49,783 nucleotides of DNA from Streptacidiphilus anmyonensis (lineage in GTDB: Bacteria > Actinomycetota > Actinomycetes > Streptomycetales > Streptomycetaceae), in contig NZ_BBPQ01000060.1 of NCBI RefSeq assembly GCF_000787855.1, positions 1 to 49,783 of the forward strand, read 5' to 3'. How positions within the stretch are numbered: position 1 is the stretch's first letter; each line of letters opens with the position of its first letter. A program made the position numbers and the translations under genes. The notes under the pieces were generated by a model, which saw nothing but the letters and a program-made list of their open reading frames with translations, was not told where the DNA came from and searched no databases. Shown here piece by piece: positions 16,554 through 24,781 of this stretch.

Positions 16554-16599
16554 GGATGTGGGCGGGGGCACCGCTCGTCGGCGCGTAACCACTCTGGCA

Positions 16600-16609
16600 G
16601 GTTACTCAT
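16600..16609. repeat. GGTTACTCAT element, copy 1
   Basis: GGTTACTCAT, repeated at 17322-17331 and inverted at 17470-17479. It lies between the SRPBCC gene and the NTF2-like gene and may be a shared operator half. Confidence 0.5.
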
Positions 16610-16718
16610 CACGGTGCAAGGCTGGCTGACGGGACCGGATCCGCCACCACACGCGGGTGCCACCCGTGGGCATGCTTGCCTCGCACGGCCGCTGACGCCG
16701 CGAACCCAGGAGGAGATC

Positions 16719-17180
16719 ATGTCCGCATCCACCCCTGCGCCCGCCGGCGCGGCGCCGAGCCACCGCGCCATCGAGAACCTGATCGCCCGTTACGCCGAGC
16801 TCGTGGACGACGGCGATTTCACCGCGCTGGGCAACCTCCTCGGCGATGCCACCTTCACCGGCAGCGGCGAACCCGTGAGGGGCGGCGAGGCGATCACGAA
16901 GATGTTCCAGCACACGGTCATCGTCTACGCCGACGGCACCCCGCGAACGCAGCATGTCGTCACCAACGTCGCCGTGGAGGTCGACGAGCACAACGGCCGG
17001 GCGCTCGCCCGTTCCTACGTCACCGTGCTGCAGTCGTTGCCCGACCTGCCGTTGCAGCCCATTGCGGGCGGCCGCTACCACGACCGTTTCGAGCGGCGTG
17101 CCGGCCGGTGGCGCTTCGTGGAACGCAGAGTCGTGATCAACCTCGTCGGCGACGTCAGCCGCCACCTCCGCCGACGGTAG
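16719..17180 (+). CDS. SnoaL/NTF2-like protein
   Basis: A 153-residue NTF2-fold protein of the SnoaL_4 type. IENLIARYAELVDDGDFTAL is the hallmark first helix, followed by GDATFTGSGEPVRG and the sheet containing RTQHVVTNVAVEVDE, and it ends with RWRFVERRVVINLVGD. This subfamily includes aromatic-ring-hydroxylating dioxygenase beta-subunit-like and ligand-binding proteins; no catalytic residues could be assigned. The ATG at 16719 has a strong AGGAGGAG ribosome site. It ends at a perfect 15-bp hairpin. Confidence 0.9.
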   Translation: MSASTPAPAGAAPSHRAIENLIARYAELVDDGDFTALGNLLGDATFTGSGEPVRGGEAITKMFQHTVIVYADGTPRTQHVVTNVAVEVDEHNGRALARSYVTVLQSLPDLPLQPIAGGRYHDRFERRAGRWRFVERRVVINLVGDVSRHLRRR

Positions 17181-17236
17181 CCACCCCTGGATCCGCCGAC
17201 CCTCCCCGCTCTGGGTGTTCTGTTCCCACGACACGT

Positions 17237-17272
17237 CCCCCGCGCACATGTCCCCTGACATGTGCGCGGGGG
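17237..17272. terminator. Strong 15-bp hairpin terminator
   Basis: CCCCCGCGCACATGT (17237-17251) pairs perfectly with 17258-17272 around a 6-base loop, 56 bases after the NTF2-like stop. There is no U-run. It is the most stable hairpin I found in the window. Confidence 0.85.
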
Positions 17273-17321
17273 CAACCGTCATCTGACGGATGCTGATCGC
17301 CTCAGGCTGGCCAGTCAGGCC

Positions 17322-17331
17322 GGTTACTCAT
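17322..17331. repeat. GGTTACTCAT element, copy 2
   Basis: With copy 3 it shares the longer form CCGGTTACTCAT. It lies 215 bases upstream of the ohr gene. Confidence 0.5.
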
Positions 17332-17469
17332 GGCCGCCCCCGAGCAGCAGGTGCGGCCAAGTCCTGCGGCCCCCCGGCTTCCAACCATGCACTCTGATCC
17401 CGCAGATGCACCCGGCAGGCGCACCAGGTGCACCAGGCGCCCTTGACGCGCCAGGGCAGGAGCGCCAGG

Positions 17470-17484
17470 ATGAGTAACCGGTTA
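17470..17484. repeat. GGTTACTCAT element, copy 3 (inverted), with TAACCGGTTA palindrome
   Basis: ATGAGTAACC at 17470-17479 is the reverse complement of copies 1 and 2 and runs into a perfect TAACCGGTTA palindrome (17475-17484), 62 bases before the ohr start. A regulatory site is likely; the regulator is unknown. Confidence 0.55.
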
Positions 17485-17545
17485 AACCGGTGATGGCGTG
17501 ACGGCGTGACGCCTCATCGGATCCCTATGCACGAGGAGACACGCA

Positions 17546-17977
17546 ATGACAGTCAGCTACACCGGCGTGGTCACGGTGACGGGAGAGGGCCGCAACGGCG
17601 GACAGGTCGCCGCCAGCGACGGCCACCTGACGACCGCCCTCGCCATCCCGGAGGAGCTGGGCGGCGCAGGCGGCGCCACCAACCCGGAGCAACTGTTCGC
17701 CGCCGGCTGGGGCGCCTGCTTCCTCGGGGCCGTCCGTCGCGCCGCGGCCGAGCGCAACGTCCGGCTGACCAGTACCGCCATCACCGTCGAGGCGACCCTG
17801 ACCCACGGCGACGACGGCGAGTTCGGACTCAGCGCCGTCCTCAACCTCGAACTCGGCGGGGTCGACCAGGAGACCGCGGTCGTGCTCGGCAACGCCGCGC
17901 ACCAGATCTGCCCCTACTCCAAGGCCACCCGCGGCAACATCCCGGTCACCGTCAACGCCTCCGCCGTGACCGGCTAA
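17546..17977 (+). CDS. ohr: Organic hydroperoxide resistance protein (Ohr/OsmC family)
   Basis: A 143-residue thiol peroxidase. The two redox cysteines are Cys58 in WGACFLGAV and Cys122 in QICPYSKATRGNI. Arg16 and the TNPEQLF glutamate correspond to the residues that activate the peroxidatic cysteine. Length and the GAVRRAA helix are typical of Ohr rather than OsmC. It reduces organic and fatty-acid hydroperoxides using lipoylated partners. A GAGGAGAC ribosome site precedes the ATG. There is no adjacent MarR-type OhrR; two GGTTACTCAT elements lie upstream. Confidence 0.93.
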   Translation: MTVSYTGVVTVTGEGRNGGQVAASDGHLTTALAIPEELGGAGGATNPEQLFAAGWGACFLGAVRRAAAERNVRLTSTAITVEATLTHGDDGEFGLSAVLNLELGGVDQETAVVLGNAAHQICPYSKATRGNIPVTVNASAVTG

Positions 17978-18068
17978 CGCGGCTGCTGCGTCTCCGCCCG
18001 TCTCCGCCCGGGCCGCCCATCAAGCTCCCACGGCTCCGGGGCGGGCCGACCCCGCCCGCGAGCCGCGC

Positions 18069-18620
18069 TCACGCCTCGGCGGAGCTGTGGTGACGCGCCC
18101 GGTAACTGGCGGCCTTGACCCGGTTGCCGCAGGTCTTCATGGCGCACCACTCGCGCCGGTGTCCCCGTGAGCGGTCGAGGTACGCCTGAGTGCACTCCGG
18201 ACGGGCGCACTCACGCAGCAAAGCCGCGTCGTCGCCGCCGAGGATCTCGACGGTCTCCCGAGCGAGCGCGGCGAGCCCCTGGGCCACGGTGCCGGTCCTG
18301 GTCGTACCGTCGGCGTGCAGACGCAGCGTCACCGGCAGGCCCGCGGCGTGCCTGTTGACTTCGGCGATGGCCCGTTCCGGCATCGGTCGCCCGTCGAGGC
18401 GCGCGGCGACCAGGGAGTAGATCGATTCCCGCAGCTCCGTGGCGACGGCGAGGTCGGTCGCATCGGCGCCGGGCGCGGCGTCGAAGATCCCCGCCTCAAC
18501 GAACCAGGCATCGAGTTGTGCGGGAACGGCCAGCTTCTCGATCGGCGCGGCGTTGCGCCGCGCCCGCAGGGTGCCGACGAAGTCGAGGGGCAGGGTTCCG
18601 CACGGAAAGGCATGGATCAC
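18069..18620 (-). CDS. CGNR zinc-finger / ABATE domain protein (putative regulator)
   Basis: About 183 residues from the GTG at 18620; a GTG at 18671 would add 17 residues. The N-terminal FPCGTLPLDFVGTLRARRN is the ABATE-type ligand domain start. The C-terminal zinc finger is ECARPECTQAYLDRSRG, then WCAMKTCGNRVKAASYRAR, with four cysteines and the CGNR motif. The family is thought to be actinobacterial transcription regulators binding through the CGNR helix. It is divergent from a Tat-exported alpha/beta hydrolase across about 118 bases, a common arrangement suggesting that it controls that gene. Confidence 0.9.
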   Translation of the reverse strand: MIHAFPCGTLPLDFVGTLRARRNAAPIEKLAVPAQLDAWFVEAGIFDAAPGADATDLAVATELRESIYSLVAARLDGRPMPERAIAEVNRHAAGLPVTLRLHADGTTRTGTVAQGLAALARETVEILGGDDAALLRECARPECTQAYLDRSRGHRREWCAMKTCGNRVKAASYRARHHSSAEA

Positions 18621-18738
18621 GTCACCATTTTGACCAGTGACAGACCAATGCGCAATGCCAGGGCCCGTCACCCCCTTCGGCGACGGTCGTCACTCCCCCG
18701 TCGGCCGACGAGTCACACATCACCTGGAAAGGCATCAC

Positions 18739-19800
18739 ATGATCGACAGGCGTCGCTTCAACAAGGCGCTGGGGCTCGTCGCAGGAGCAACTGCCGTCTC
18801 GCTCGCGGGCATGGAGGGCGTCGCCGGCGCCGCGCCCGTGCCGCGCCGCTCCGGCCAGGCCCCGGTCGTGCCCGCCATCGCTCCGGGCACCCACACGTCC
18901 TTCCCCTCCCTCAAGCAGATCGACGCGGGTCTGCTGAACGTCGGGTACGCGGAGCTGGGGCCCGCGCACGGACCGGTGGTCCTGTGCCTGCACGGCTGGC
19001 CGTACGACATCCACAGCTACGTCGACGTCGCCCCGCTCCTGGCCGGTCTCGGCTACCGCGTCGTCGTCCCCTACCTGCGCGGCCACGGCACCACGCGCTT
19101 CCTCTCGCCCCGGACCTTCCGCAACGGGCAGCAGTCCGCCGTCGCGCTGGACATCATCGCCCTGATGGACGCCCTCAGGATCGACCAGGCCGTGGTGGCC
19201 GGCTTCGACTGGGGGTCGCGGACCGCCGACATCCTCGCGGCTCTCTGGCCCGAGCGGGTCAAGGCCCTGGTCTCGGTCAGCGGCTACCTCGTGACGGACC
19301 GCAAGGCGCAGCTGGAACCGATCGCGCCGGCCGGCGAGCACACCTGGTGGTACCAGTACTACTTCGCCACGGAGCGCGGGGAGAAGGCCATGGAGGACAA
19401 GGGCCTGCGCCATGACCTGACCCGCCTCGTGTGGCAACTGGTCTCCCCCACCTGGGACTTCGACGACGCCACGTTCGAACGCACCGAAGCCGCCTTCGAC
19501 AACCCCGACTACGCCGCCGTGGTGATCCACAACTACCGCTGGCGGCTCAGCGTCGCCGAGGGCGAGCGCCGCTACGACCGGTACGAGGACCTGCTGGTCA
19601 AGGCCCCGACCATCGGCGTCCCCACCATCACTCTGGATGCCGCGCTGGACCCGTTCACCCCTGCGGGCGACGGCGCCTCCTACCGCTCCAAGTTCACCGG
19701 GGCGTACCAGCACCGGACGCTCCCCGGCATCGGCCACAACGTGCCCCAGGAGGCGCCCACCGCCTTCGCCCAGGCCGTGGTGGACGTGGACCACTTCTGA
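18739..19800 (+). CDS. Tat-exported alpha/beta hydrolase (epoxide-hydrolase-like)
   Basis: A 353-residue hydrolase. The N-terminus MIDRRRFNKALGLVAGATAV is a twin-arginine signal, with cleavage probably near AGAAP. The lid-and-core fold shows the oxyanion motif LHGWPYDIHSY, the nucleophile in VAGFDWGSRTA (an Asp nucleophile, as in epoxide hydrolases and haloalkane dehalogenases), the acid in AALDPFTP and the His in GIGHNVPQE. It probably acts on an epoxide, halide or ester outside the membrane. The ATG at 18739 has AAAGG upstream. Its 3' end overlaps the converging methyltransferase frame by 121 bases. Confidence 0.9.
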   Translation: MIDRRRFNKALGLVAGATAVSLAGMEGVAGAAPVPRRSGQAPVVPAIAPGTHTSFPSLKQIDAGLLNVGYAELGPAHGPVVLCLHGWPYDIHSYVDVAPLLAGLGYRVVVPYLRGHGTTRFLSPRTFRNGQQSAVALDIIALMDALRIDQAVVAGFDWGSRTADILAALWPERVKALVSVSGYLVTDRKAQLEPIAPAGEHTWWYQYYFATERGEKAMEDKGLRHDLTRLVWQLVSPTWDFDDATFERTEAAFDNPDYAAVVIHNYRWRLSVAEGERRYDRYEDLLVKAPTIGVPTITLDAALDPFTPAGDGASYRSKFTGAYQHRTLPGIGHNVPQEAPTAFAQAVVDVDHF

Positions 19801-20489
19801 CCGCGCCCGCGGACGGTGACCGTGCCCCGTACGAGTTCCGGCTCCGAGCCGGCCGCGTACGGGGCCGGCGTGTGATGCCGGGCCCAGAACAGGACGTGGC
19901 CGCTGTCGCCCTCGGGCACGAACTCCTCGTGGACCACGTCGAAGCCGACCCGCACAAGCCATGCGCGGTTCGTGGCGGCGTCGGCGTGACTCCACCACAT
20001 CGCGGCCCCGCCACCGAGCCAGTTCTCGTCGGTGCCGGTCCAGGCCCGGTGCCCGGTGGTGCTCAAGAACCAGCCTCCCGGCCGCAGCCAGGAGGCGATC
20101 AGCTCCAGCAGGGCCGGCTGTTCCTCCACCGGAACATGAATCAGGACGTACAGACAGACGACGGCGTCGAAGCTGCCTGGAGGAAGCTCCAACGTCGTGG
20201 CGTCGGCCCGGATGAAGTCGGCGCCCGGCACCAGCTCCCGGGCCCGGCGGATCTGGACCTCACTGATGTCGACGCCCGTCACGCGCTGCCCCGCCGCGAC
20301 CAGGGCACGGGCCACCGGGACCCCGGTGCCGCACCCGATGTCCAGGACGGCGCCTGCCTCAGGTACCCGACCGAGCAACTCCCACATCCACGGTCCGTAC
20401 TTGGTCTCGCTGCCGAACGCCCGCTCATAGTGCTCCGACAGCACGTCGTACCCGCGCCGGACCACGTCCTTTGGATCTCCACCGTCCAC
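19680..20489 (-). CDS. Class I SAM-dependent methyltransferase with atypical C-terminal tail
   Basis: A 269-residue frame. The methyltransferase part is clear: VLDIGCGTGVPVARALV (motif I), VTGVDISEVQIRRARE, FDAVVCLYVLIHVP and LRPGGWFLSTTGHRA. The conserved domain ends near residue 212 at GHVLFWARHHTP, the usual length for this family. The remaining 50 or so residues have no stop until 19680 and read antisense through the 3' end of the alpha/beta hydrolase gene. The native stop may have been lost, or the tail may be an accidental extension. Substrate unknown. Start at 20489 is GTG/ATG-type, as the frame opens with MDGGDPKDVVRRGYD. Confidence 0.85.
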   Translation of the reverse strand: MDGGDPKDVVRRGYDVLSEHYERAFGSETKYGPWMWELLGRVPEAGAVLDIGCGTGVPVARALVAAGQRVTGVDISEVQIRRARELVPGADFIRADATTLELPPGSFDAVVCLYVLIHVPVEEQPALLELIASWLRPGGWFLSTTGHRAWTGTDENWLGGGAAMWWSHADAATNRAWLVRVGFDVVHEEFVPEGDSGHVLFWARHHTPAPYAAGSEPELVRGTVTVRGRGQKWSTSTTAWAKAVGASWGTLWPMPGSVRCWYAPVNLER

Positions 20490-20866
20490 GCGCGCACGTT
20501 ACGACGCAGTCTCTGGGGAGCGCGACCGCTTTGGACGCCGTGGCAGAAACGGGCAACGTCGGTCAGTAGAGCGGACTGTGTGCCGGCCGGCCGGATGACG
20601 ACTGCTGCACCGACGCTATGAGTGCCAGGCCGAGCGCTTCCTCGACGTCGTCGCCATCTCAGCAGCCGTCATCTGCCATCGCCCCGGCCAGGCCGCGCCC
20701 GCCGGTCTTCGTCAGGGCCAGGAGCGCTGGGCGGCCTTGCTGCCTGGCCACTCATACCGGGGATATGAACCACGCGATGGACCGATGAGATTCCCAGGCA
20801 AACGGCAGTGGAGTGGTGGGCAGGCGCGGACCCGTCACTGTCACCGCCGTCCGTCATGCTCTGCCC
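20490..20866. other. Spacer without a supported gene
   Basis: Open frames on both strands lack ribosome sites and family content. It lies upstream of a decayed gene and may itself be decayed DNA. Confidence 0.4.
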
Positions 20867-21075
20867 ATGAACGAGAACACCTTCTGGCAGCTCATCGAGG
20901 ACTGCACACCGTCTACGCCAGATCCGGACGCCGATCAACTGGCCACGACGGTTCCTCGCAGTGGCTCGTCGGCCTTCCAGCCTCCACGCTCCGCTCGCGG
21001 TACGCCGTACAGGCCGCGACGGACCTGGAGGAGAACCGCCGCCGCCCGCAGGAACTCCCCCGGGAGACGGGTTAG
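20867..21075 (+). pseudogene. Decayed DUF4240-type gene fragment
   Basis: The ATG at 20867 opens a frame beginning MNENTFWQLIEDC and running to about DADQLATT, which matches the start of DUF4240 proteins as I know them. After about codon 28 the frame becomes arginine/proline-rich and loses any resemblance. A different frame ends near 21075 with the coding-looking RYAVQAATDLEENRRRPQEL. A deletion or frameshift probably fused remnants of two genes. A complete DUF4240 protein would be roughly 150 residues or more. Confidence 0.6.
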
Positions 21076-21192
21076 TGCAGCAGGAGGAGGCACTCCAAGG
21101 AGGATCGGTCGGTGACGTACACCGTCGTGGAACGAGTCGGGCCGCTCACACGTTTGACTGGAGGACACAGTTCCTAGGACGGGGAGGACCCT

Positions 21193-21384
21193 GTGGAGCC
21201 TCGCGAAGACCATCTCGACCCCGCGGTCGAGGCCGGACGGGCCCGCTTCCGCAAGCTGCCCGAGCGCGTTGCGGCGGAGGACATGTTCATCTCGGTGCCG
21301 GCGTCGACACCGGACCCGGGTTGGGACGAGTTCAGCCACGACGAATGGCTGGCCCGGAACACCTGGTGCGGAAGCCTGATCTGA
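21193..21384 (+). CDS. Small hypothetical protein
   Basis: A 63-residue protein from the GTG at 21193, preceded by a strong GGGGAGGA ribosome site. The composition is acidic (VAAEDMFISVPASTPDPGW, then DEFSHDEWLARN), with no signal peptide or membrane segment. I do not recognise a family. Good ribosome site, codon bias and sensible length support a real gene. Confidence 0.6.
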   Translation: MEPREDHLDPAVEAGRARFRKLPERVAAEDMFISVPASTPDPGWDEFSHDEWLARNTWCGSLI

Positions 21385-21499
21385 CGCCACAGCCGGTTTC
21401 CGGTACCGCCGGCCGCTGGTACGCGCGCACCGCCCGGAGCTGCCGCCCTGCGCGATGCGCGATGCGCTGGCGGAGCTTCCGGGCGGGCGGGCCGCTGGG

Positions 21500-22204
21500 C
21501 TACTGCGGCTGGGGCAGCTCGTCCAGGAACCCCTGCGCCTTGAGGAACGCCACCGTGCGGGTGGGGTCCCCGTAGGCCGTCCAGTACTGGGTCCCAAGGC
21601 CCGGCTGGCCGAACCAGGGCCGGATCGGGCCGGACTGCACGGTGAACTGCTTGGCGACGCGGTACAGGTGGTAGTTGACCACGGGGCCGGTCGCGCTGTA
21701 CTCGTCGAGGTTCGTCGGCGGCAGCGCCCGCTCGGCGTAGGGCGTGCCCTCCGGGGCGAGGAAGGAGCCCCGGCCGCTTCCGAAGAGGTCGACCAGCTGG
21801 CCCGTGCGCAGGCTGACGGCGTGCTCGAGGGGGCGGCCCGCCTTCAGCACGAAGCCGTTGTTGTCCGGGTACCACCAGCCCGACTGGTTGGTCGCCTGGC
21901 TCGTCTGCCAGTAGCAGCCCAGGATCCAGTAGCGCGAGGTCGAGTCCTGGGCGCGGTATCCCCGCAGCATCCTGCCGATCACCCCGGTCCGGGGCAGGAA
22001 CGCCGGGCCGAGCCGCCAGTCGCCGTGGTAGTAGTCCTCCAGGGCGGGCGGGGCCGTGGTCGTGGCCGCGGTCCGGTGGGCGGCCGGGCAGCTGTCCGCG
22101 CCCTGACCGCTCGGGGCCGGGTCGGCGTGCGCGACGACCGGTGTGGCGGTGGCCAGCAGGAGCGCGGCCAGCACGCTCCCCAGCAGGCGACGTGTCGAAC
22201 GCAT
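21500..22204 (-). CDS. Secreted TNT-domain protein (putative NAD+ glycohydrolase)
   Basis: A 234-residue protein. It has a Sec signal peptide (MRSTRRLLGSVLAALLLA, probable cleavage at AHA-DP near residue 27). The rest matches the tuberculosis necrotizing toxin fold: YPDNNGFVLKAG, LRTGQLVDLFGSGRGSFLAP, GTPYAERALPP, then YHLYRVAKQFTVQSGPIRPW and FGQPGLGTQYW. The Gln in GTQY corresponds to a TNT active-site residue. TNT proteins hydrolyse NAD+. Here the domain is exported as a free enzyme, as in the fungal and actinobacterial surface NADases, not fused to a secretion scaffold. No immunity gene adjoins it. Confidence 0.88.
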   Translation of the reverse strand: MRSTRRLLGSVLAALLLATATPVVAHADPAPSGQGADSCPAAHRTAATTTAPPALEDYYHGDWRLGPAFLPRTGVIGRMLRGYRAQDSTSRYWILGCYWQTSQATNQSGWWYPDNNGFVLKAGRPLEHAVSLRTGQLVDLFGSGRGSFLAPEGTPYAERALPPTNLDEYSATGPVVNYHLYRVAKQFTVQSGPIRPWFGQPGLGTQYWTAYGDPTRTVAFLKAQGFLDELPQPQ

Positions 22205-22572
22205 CCGGGTTCCTTCCGCTGTCGGGACCGCGTGGCCCTGACGCGGGCCGGCGGCGGGAGGACGGCACCGGCCTGCGCCGAGAACGGGCCGCCGGTCGCA
22301 CATCGTGCAGATCACTCATGCTCAGCATGTGCGGATGTGACGGCCCCACAGACGCCTTCGCAGCGGACTCGCCGACGAGAATCCCCCGGCCGGCCGATCA
22401 CCGCGCTCCTCGCCGCCCCCAACGCCTCACCGCGACGGCCGTCCGGCCCATGCGGCTTCGCGGGCGCGGACCCGCAGGAGGCGTGTCGCCCGGGAGCCCC
22501 GGTGGAGACGCGCGGGCTGCCGGGGACCCGCCGAGGCCCCCCCGAGCGCGACCGCCCTGGCAGGCCGGGCTC
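22205..22572. other. Spacer between the TNT and alkyl-sulfatase genes
   Basis: About 370 bases downstream of the sulfatase and upstream of the TNT gene, both on the minus strand. It must hold the TNT promoter and any sulfatase terminator. No clear -10/-35 pair, palindrome or gene was found. Confidence 0.4.
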
Positions 22573-24468
22573 TCAGGGGGTCACGATGGCGAAGCCGGGG
22601 TCGGGGGCGCCGAGGCAGGCAAGCAGCTCCGCGAGCTTGCCCGCGTCGCCCGAGATCCGCGCCCGCCCCGAGAGCTCGGCAGCGGACAGCGCGCCGAGCA
22701 GCAGGGCCCTGAGGTCGGCCTCGGAGAGGGTGATCTCGACGTCCGCCGACCCGGCGTTCCTCCTGTCCCCGAACGCGTGGCTGAGGACGCCGTTGCGCAG
22801 CCGCTGGGTGATCCGCTGACCGCTGTCGAGGATCCAGCCGATCGAGATGTCCTTGTCCCAGCTGCGCGGACCGTCGACGCGGATCGCGGCGGAGTCCAGG
22901 ATCTGGTCGAGGGTCAGCGCGGCCAGCAGGTCGGGTGAGGCGGCCTCGGTGGGGCTCCCGATGCCGCCGTGGCGCAGCTCGTACGCGCCGGTGAGGTAGA
23001 AGTTGCGCCAGGTCCCGTTCTCGCTGCCGTAGCCCAACTGCTCCAGGGCGTCGGCCTGAAGCGCGCGGGCCTCGGCGTTGTCCGGTTCGGCGAAGACCAC
23101 GTGGTTGACGACCTGCACGACCCAGCGGTAGTCCCCCTCCTGCAGCGAGGCGCGGGCCTGCCGCAGGACCTGGTCCGCGCCGCCCATGAAGGCCACGTAC
23201 CTCTTCGCTGCCTCGACGGGCGGGTGCTCCCACAGGTGCGCGGGGTTGCCGTCGAACCAGCCGAGGTAGCGCTGGTAGACGGCTTTGGCGTTGTGGCTGG
23301 CCGAGCCGTAGTAGCCGTGGGTGTGCCAGGCGCGTTCCAGCGCGGGCGGCAGCTGCATCTGCTCGGCGATCTCCGGGCCGGTCAGGCCCTGGTTCAGCAT
23401 CCGCAGCGTCTGGTCGTGCAGGTAGGCGTAGAGGTCGTGCTGCTCGGTCAGGTACCGGACGATGCGCTCGCGGCCCCAGGTCGGCCAGTGGTGCGAGGCG
23501 AAGGCGACGTCGGTGGTGTCGAGGAACAGGTCGACGGCCTCGGCAAGGTAGCGGGCCCACACGCGCGGGTCGCGGACCTGGGCGCCGCGCAGGGTGAGCA
23601 GGTTGTGCAGGTTGTGGGTGGCGTTCTCGGCCAGGCAGAGGGCGGCGTGGTCGGGTAGGTGGATGTTCAGCTCGGCCGGGGCCTCGGTGCCGGGGGTCAT
23701 CTGGAAGACCAGGCGGATGCCGTCCACGGTCTCCGTCTGCCCGGTCCGGGTGACGGTGAGCGTGGGCGGGATCAGGGTGACGGCGCCGGTGGACGTGGTC
23801 TGGCCGAGGCCCGCGCCGACCTGCCCGCGCGGGCCCTTGGGCAGCGCCGCGCCGTACATGTACGCGGCCCGGCGTCCCATCGCGGTGCCGGCGTACACGT
23901 TCTCGCTCACCGCGTGTTCCAGGAAGCCCTCCGGAGCGATGACCGGGACGCCGACGGCGACCTCCTCGTCGGTGACGACGCCGCGGACTCCGCCGAAGTG
24001 GTCGACGTGGCTGTGGGTGTAGAGCACGCCGGTGACCGGCCGGTCGCCGCGGTGGGTCCGGTAGAGGGCGAGCGCCGCGGACGCGGTCTCGGCGGAGATC
24101 AGCGGATCGATCACCAGGACGCCGCGGTCGCCCTCGACGACCGTCATGTTGGACAGGTCGAAGCCACGGATCTGGTAGACGCCTTCGGTGACCTGGTACA
24201 GACCGTGGCGGGACGTCAGCCGGCTCTGCCGCCACAGGCTCGGGTTCACAGTGTCCGGACAGTCCTGGTCCAGGAAGCCGTAGGCGTCCGCGTCCCATAC
24301 GACATCGCCGGCCGCGTTCCTGATCCGGCCGTCCTCGGCGGCGCCGAGGAAGCCGCGGTCGGCGTCCTGGAAGTCCTGCCGGTCCTCGAACGGGTACCGT
24401 GCCCGCACCGCCTCGTTGCCGGCGACGATGCCCGGCCGGGCTGCCTTGGCCATGTCGTCCTGCGCCAT
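22573..24468 (-). CDS. Alkyl/aryl-sulfatase, MBL-fold (SdsA1/YjcS type)
   Basis: A 631-residue enzyme hydrolysing alkyl sulfate esters such as SDS. The zinc site is YTHSHVDHFGGVRG (His152, His154, Asp156, His157), with further ligands in LAENATHNLHN and FASHHWPTWG. A helical dimerisation domain (about 390-520, including GYYGSASHNAKAVYQRYLGW) and a C-terminal SCP2-like domain (about 530-631) follow, in the same order as SdsA1. No signal peptide is evident, unlike P. aeruginosa SdsA1, so action may be cytoplasmic. The start at 24468 (MAQDDMAK) follows GGAAGGGAG. Confidence 0.94.
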   Translation of the reverse strand: MAQDDMAKAARPGIVAGNEAVRARYPFEDRQDFQDADRGFLGAAEDGRIRNAAGDVVWDADAYGFLDQDCPDTVNPSLWRQSRLTSRHGLYQVTEGVYQIRGFDLSNMTVVEGDRGVLVIDPLISAETASAALALYRTHRGDRPVTGVLYTHSHVDHFGGVRGVVTDEEVAVGVPVIAPEGFLEHAVSENVYAGTAMGRRAAYMYGAALPKGPRGQVGAGLGQTTSTGAVTLIPPTLTVTRTGQTETVDGIRLVFQMTPGTEAPAELNIHLPDHAALCLAENATHNLHNLLTLRGAQVRDPRVWARYLAEAVDLFLDTTDVAFASHHWPTWGRERIVRYLTEQHDLYAYLHDQTLRMLNQGLTGPEIAEQMQLPPALERAWHTHGYYGSASHNAKAVYQRYLGWFDGNPAHLWEHPPVEAAKRYVAFMGGADQVLRQARASLQEGDYRWVVQVVNHVVFAEPDNAEARALQADALEQLGYGSENGTWRNFYLTGAYELRHGGIGSPTEAASPDLLAALTLDQILDSAAIRVDGPRSWDKDISIGWILDSGQRITQRLRNGVLSHAFGDRRNAGSADVEITLSEADLRALLLGALSAAELSGRARISGDAGKLAELLACLGAPDPGFAIVTP

Positions 24469-24781
24469 GTTCGGCCGCTCCCTTCCCCTGCTCCCCTGCC
24501 GAGACGGACTCCGCCGCCCGGGGCCACTCTGGTGAGCCGCCGTCGCCTCGGCCACCCGGGTGATCCGTCCGAAGGACTGCCGACCCTCTTCCGGTGCAAG
24601 GGGGGTGATCAGATCGAGGGTGGCGGTACCGAGGGGGCTGTGACGAGGTGGGGCGGTGGGGGCGCGGTTCGGCCCCCCGACCGGCACCTGTCCCCACCTT
24701 CGTCCTCGACCTCGGTGCGCAGGAGACGCGAGCGACCGTCTCGACGATAGACGCCCTCGCGCCCCGCGACGTGGTTCACGT
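24469..24781. other. Spacer between sulfatase and Roco genes
   Basis: About 310 bases. A hairpin with GCGAG/CTCGC and GTCT/AGAC pairs (24728-24760) just downstream of the Roco stop may terminate it. No gene is seen. Confidence 0.45.

Noticed and set aside
22427..24697. A 756-codon minus-strand frame overlapping the alkyl sulfatase
   Set aside because: Alternative frame of the same strand, Arg/Pro-rich, incompatible with the intact sulfatase.
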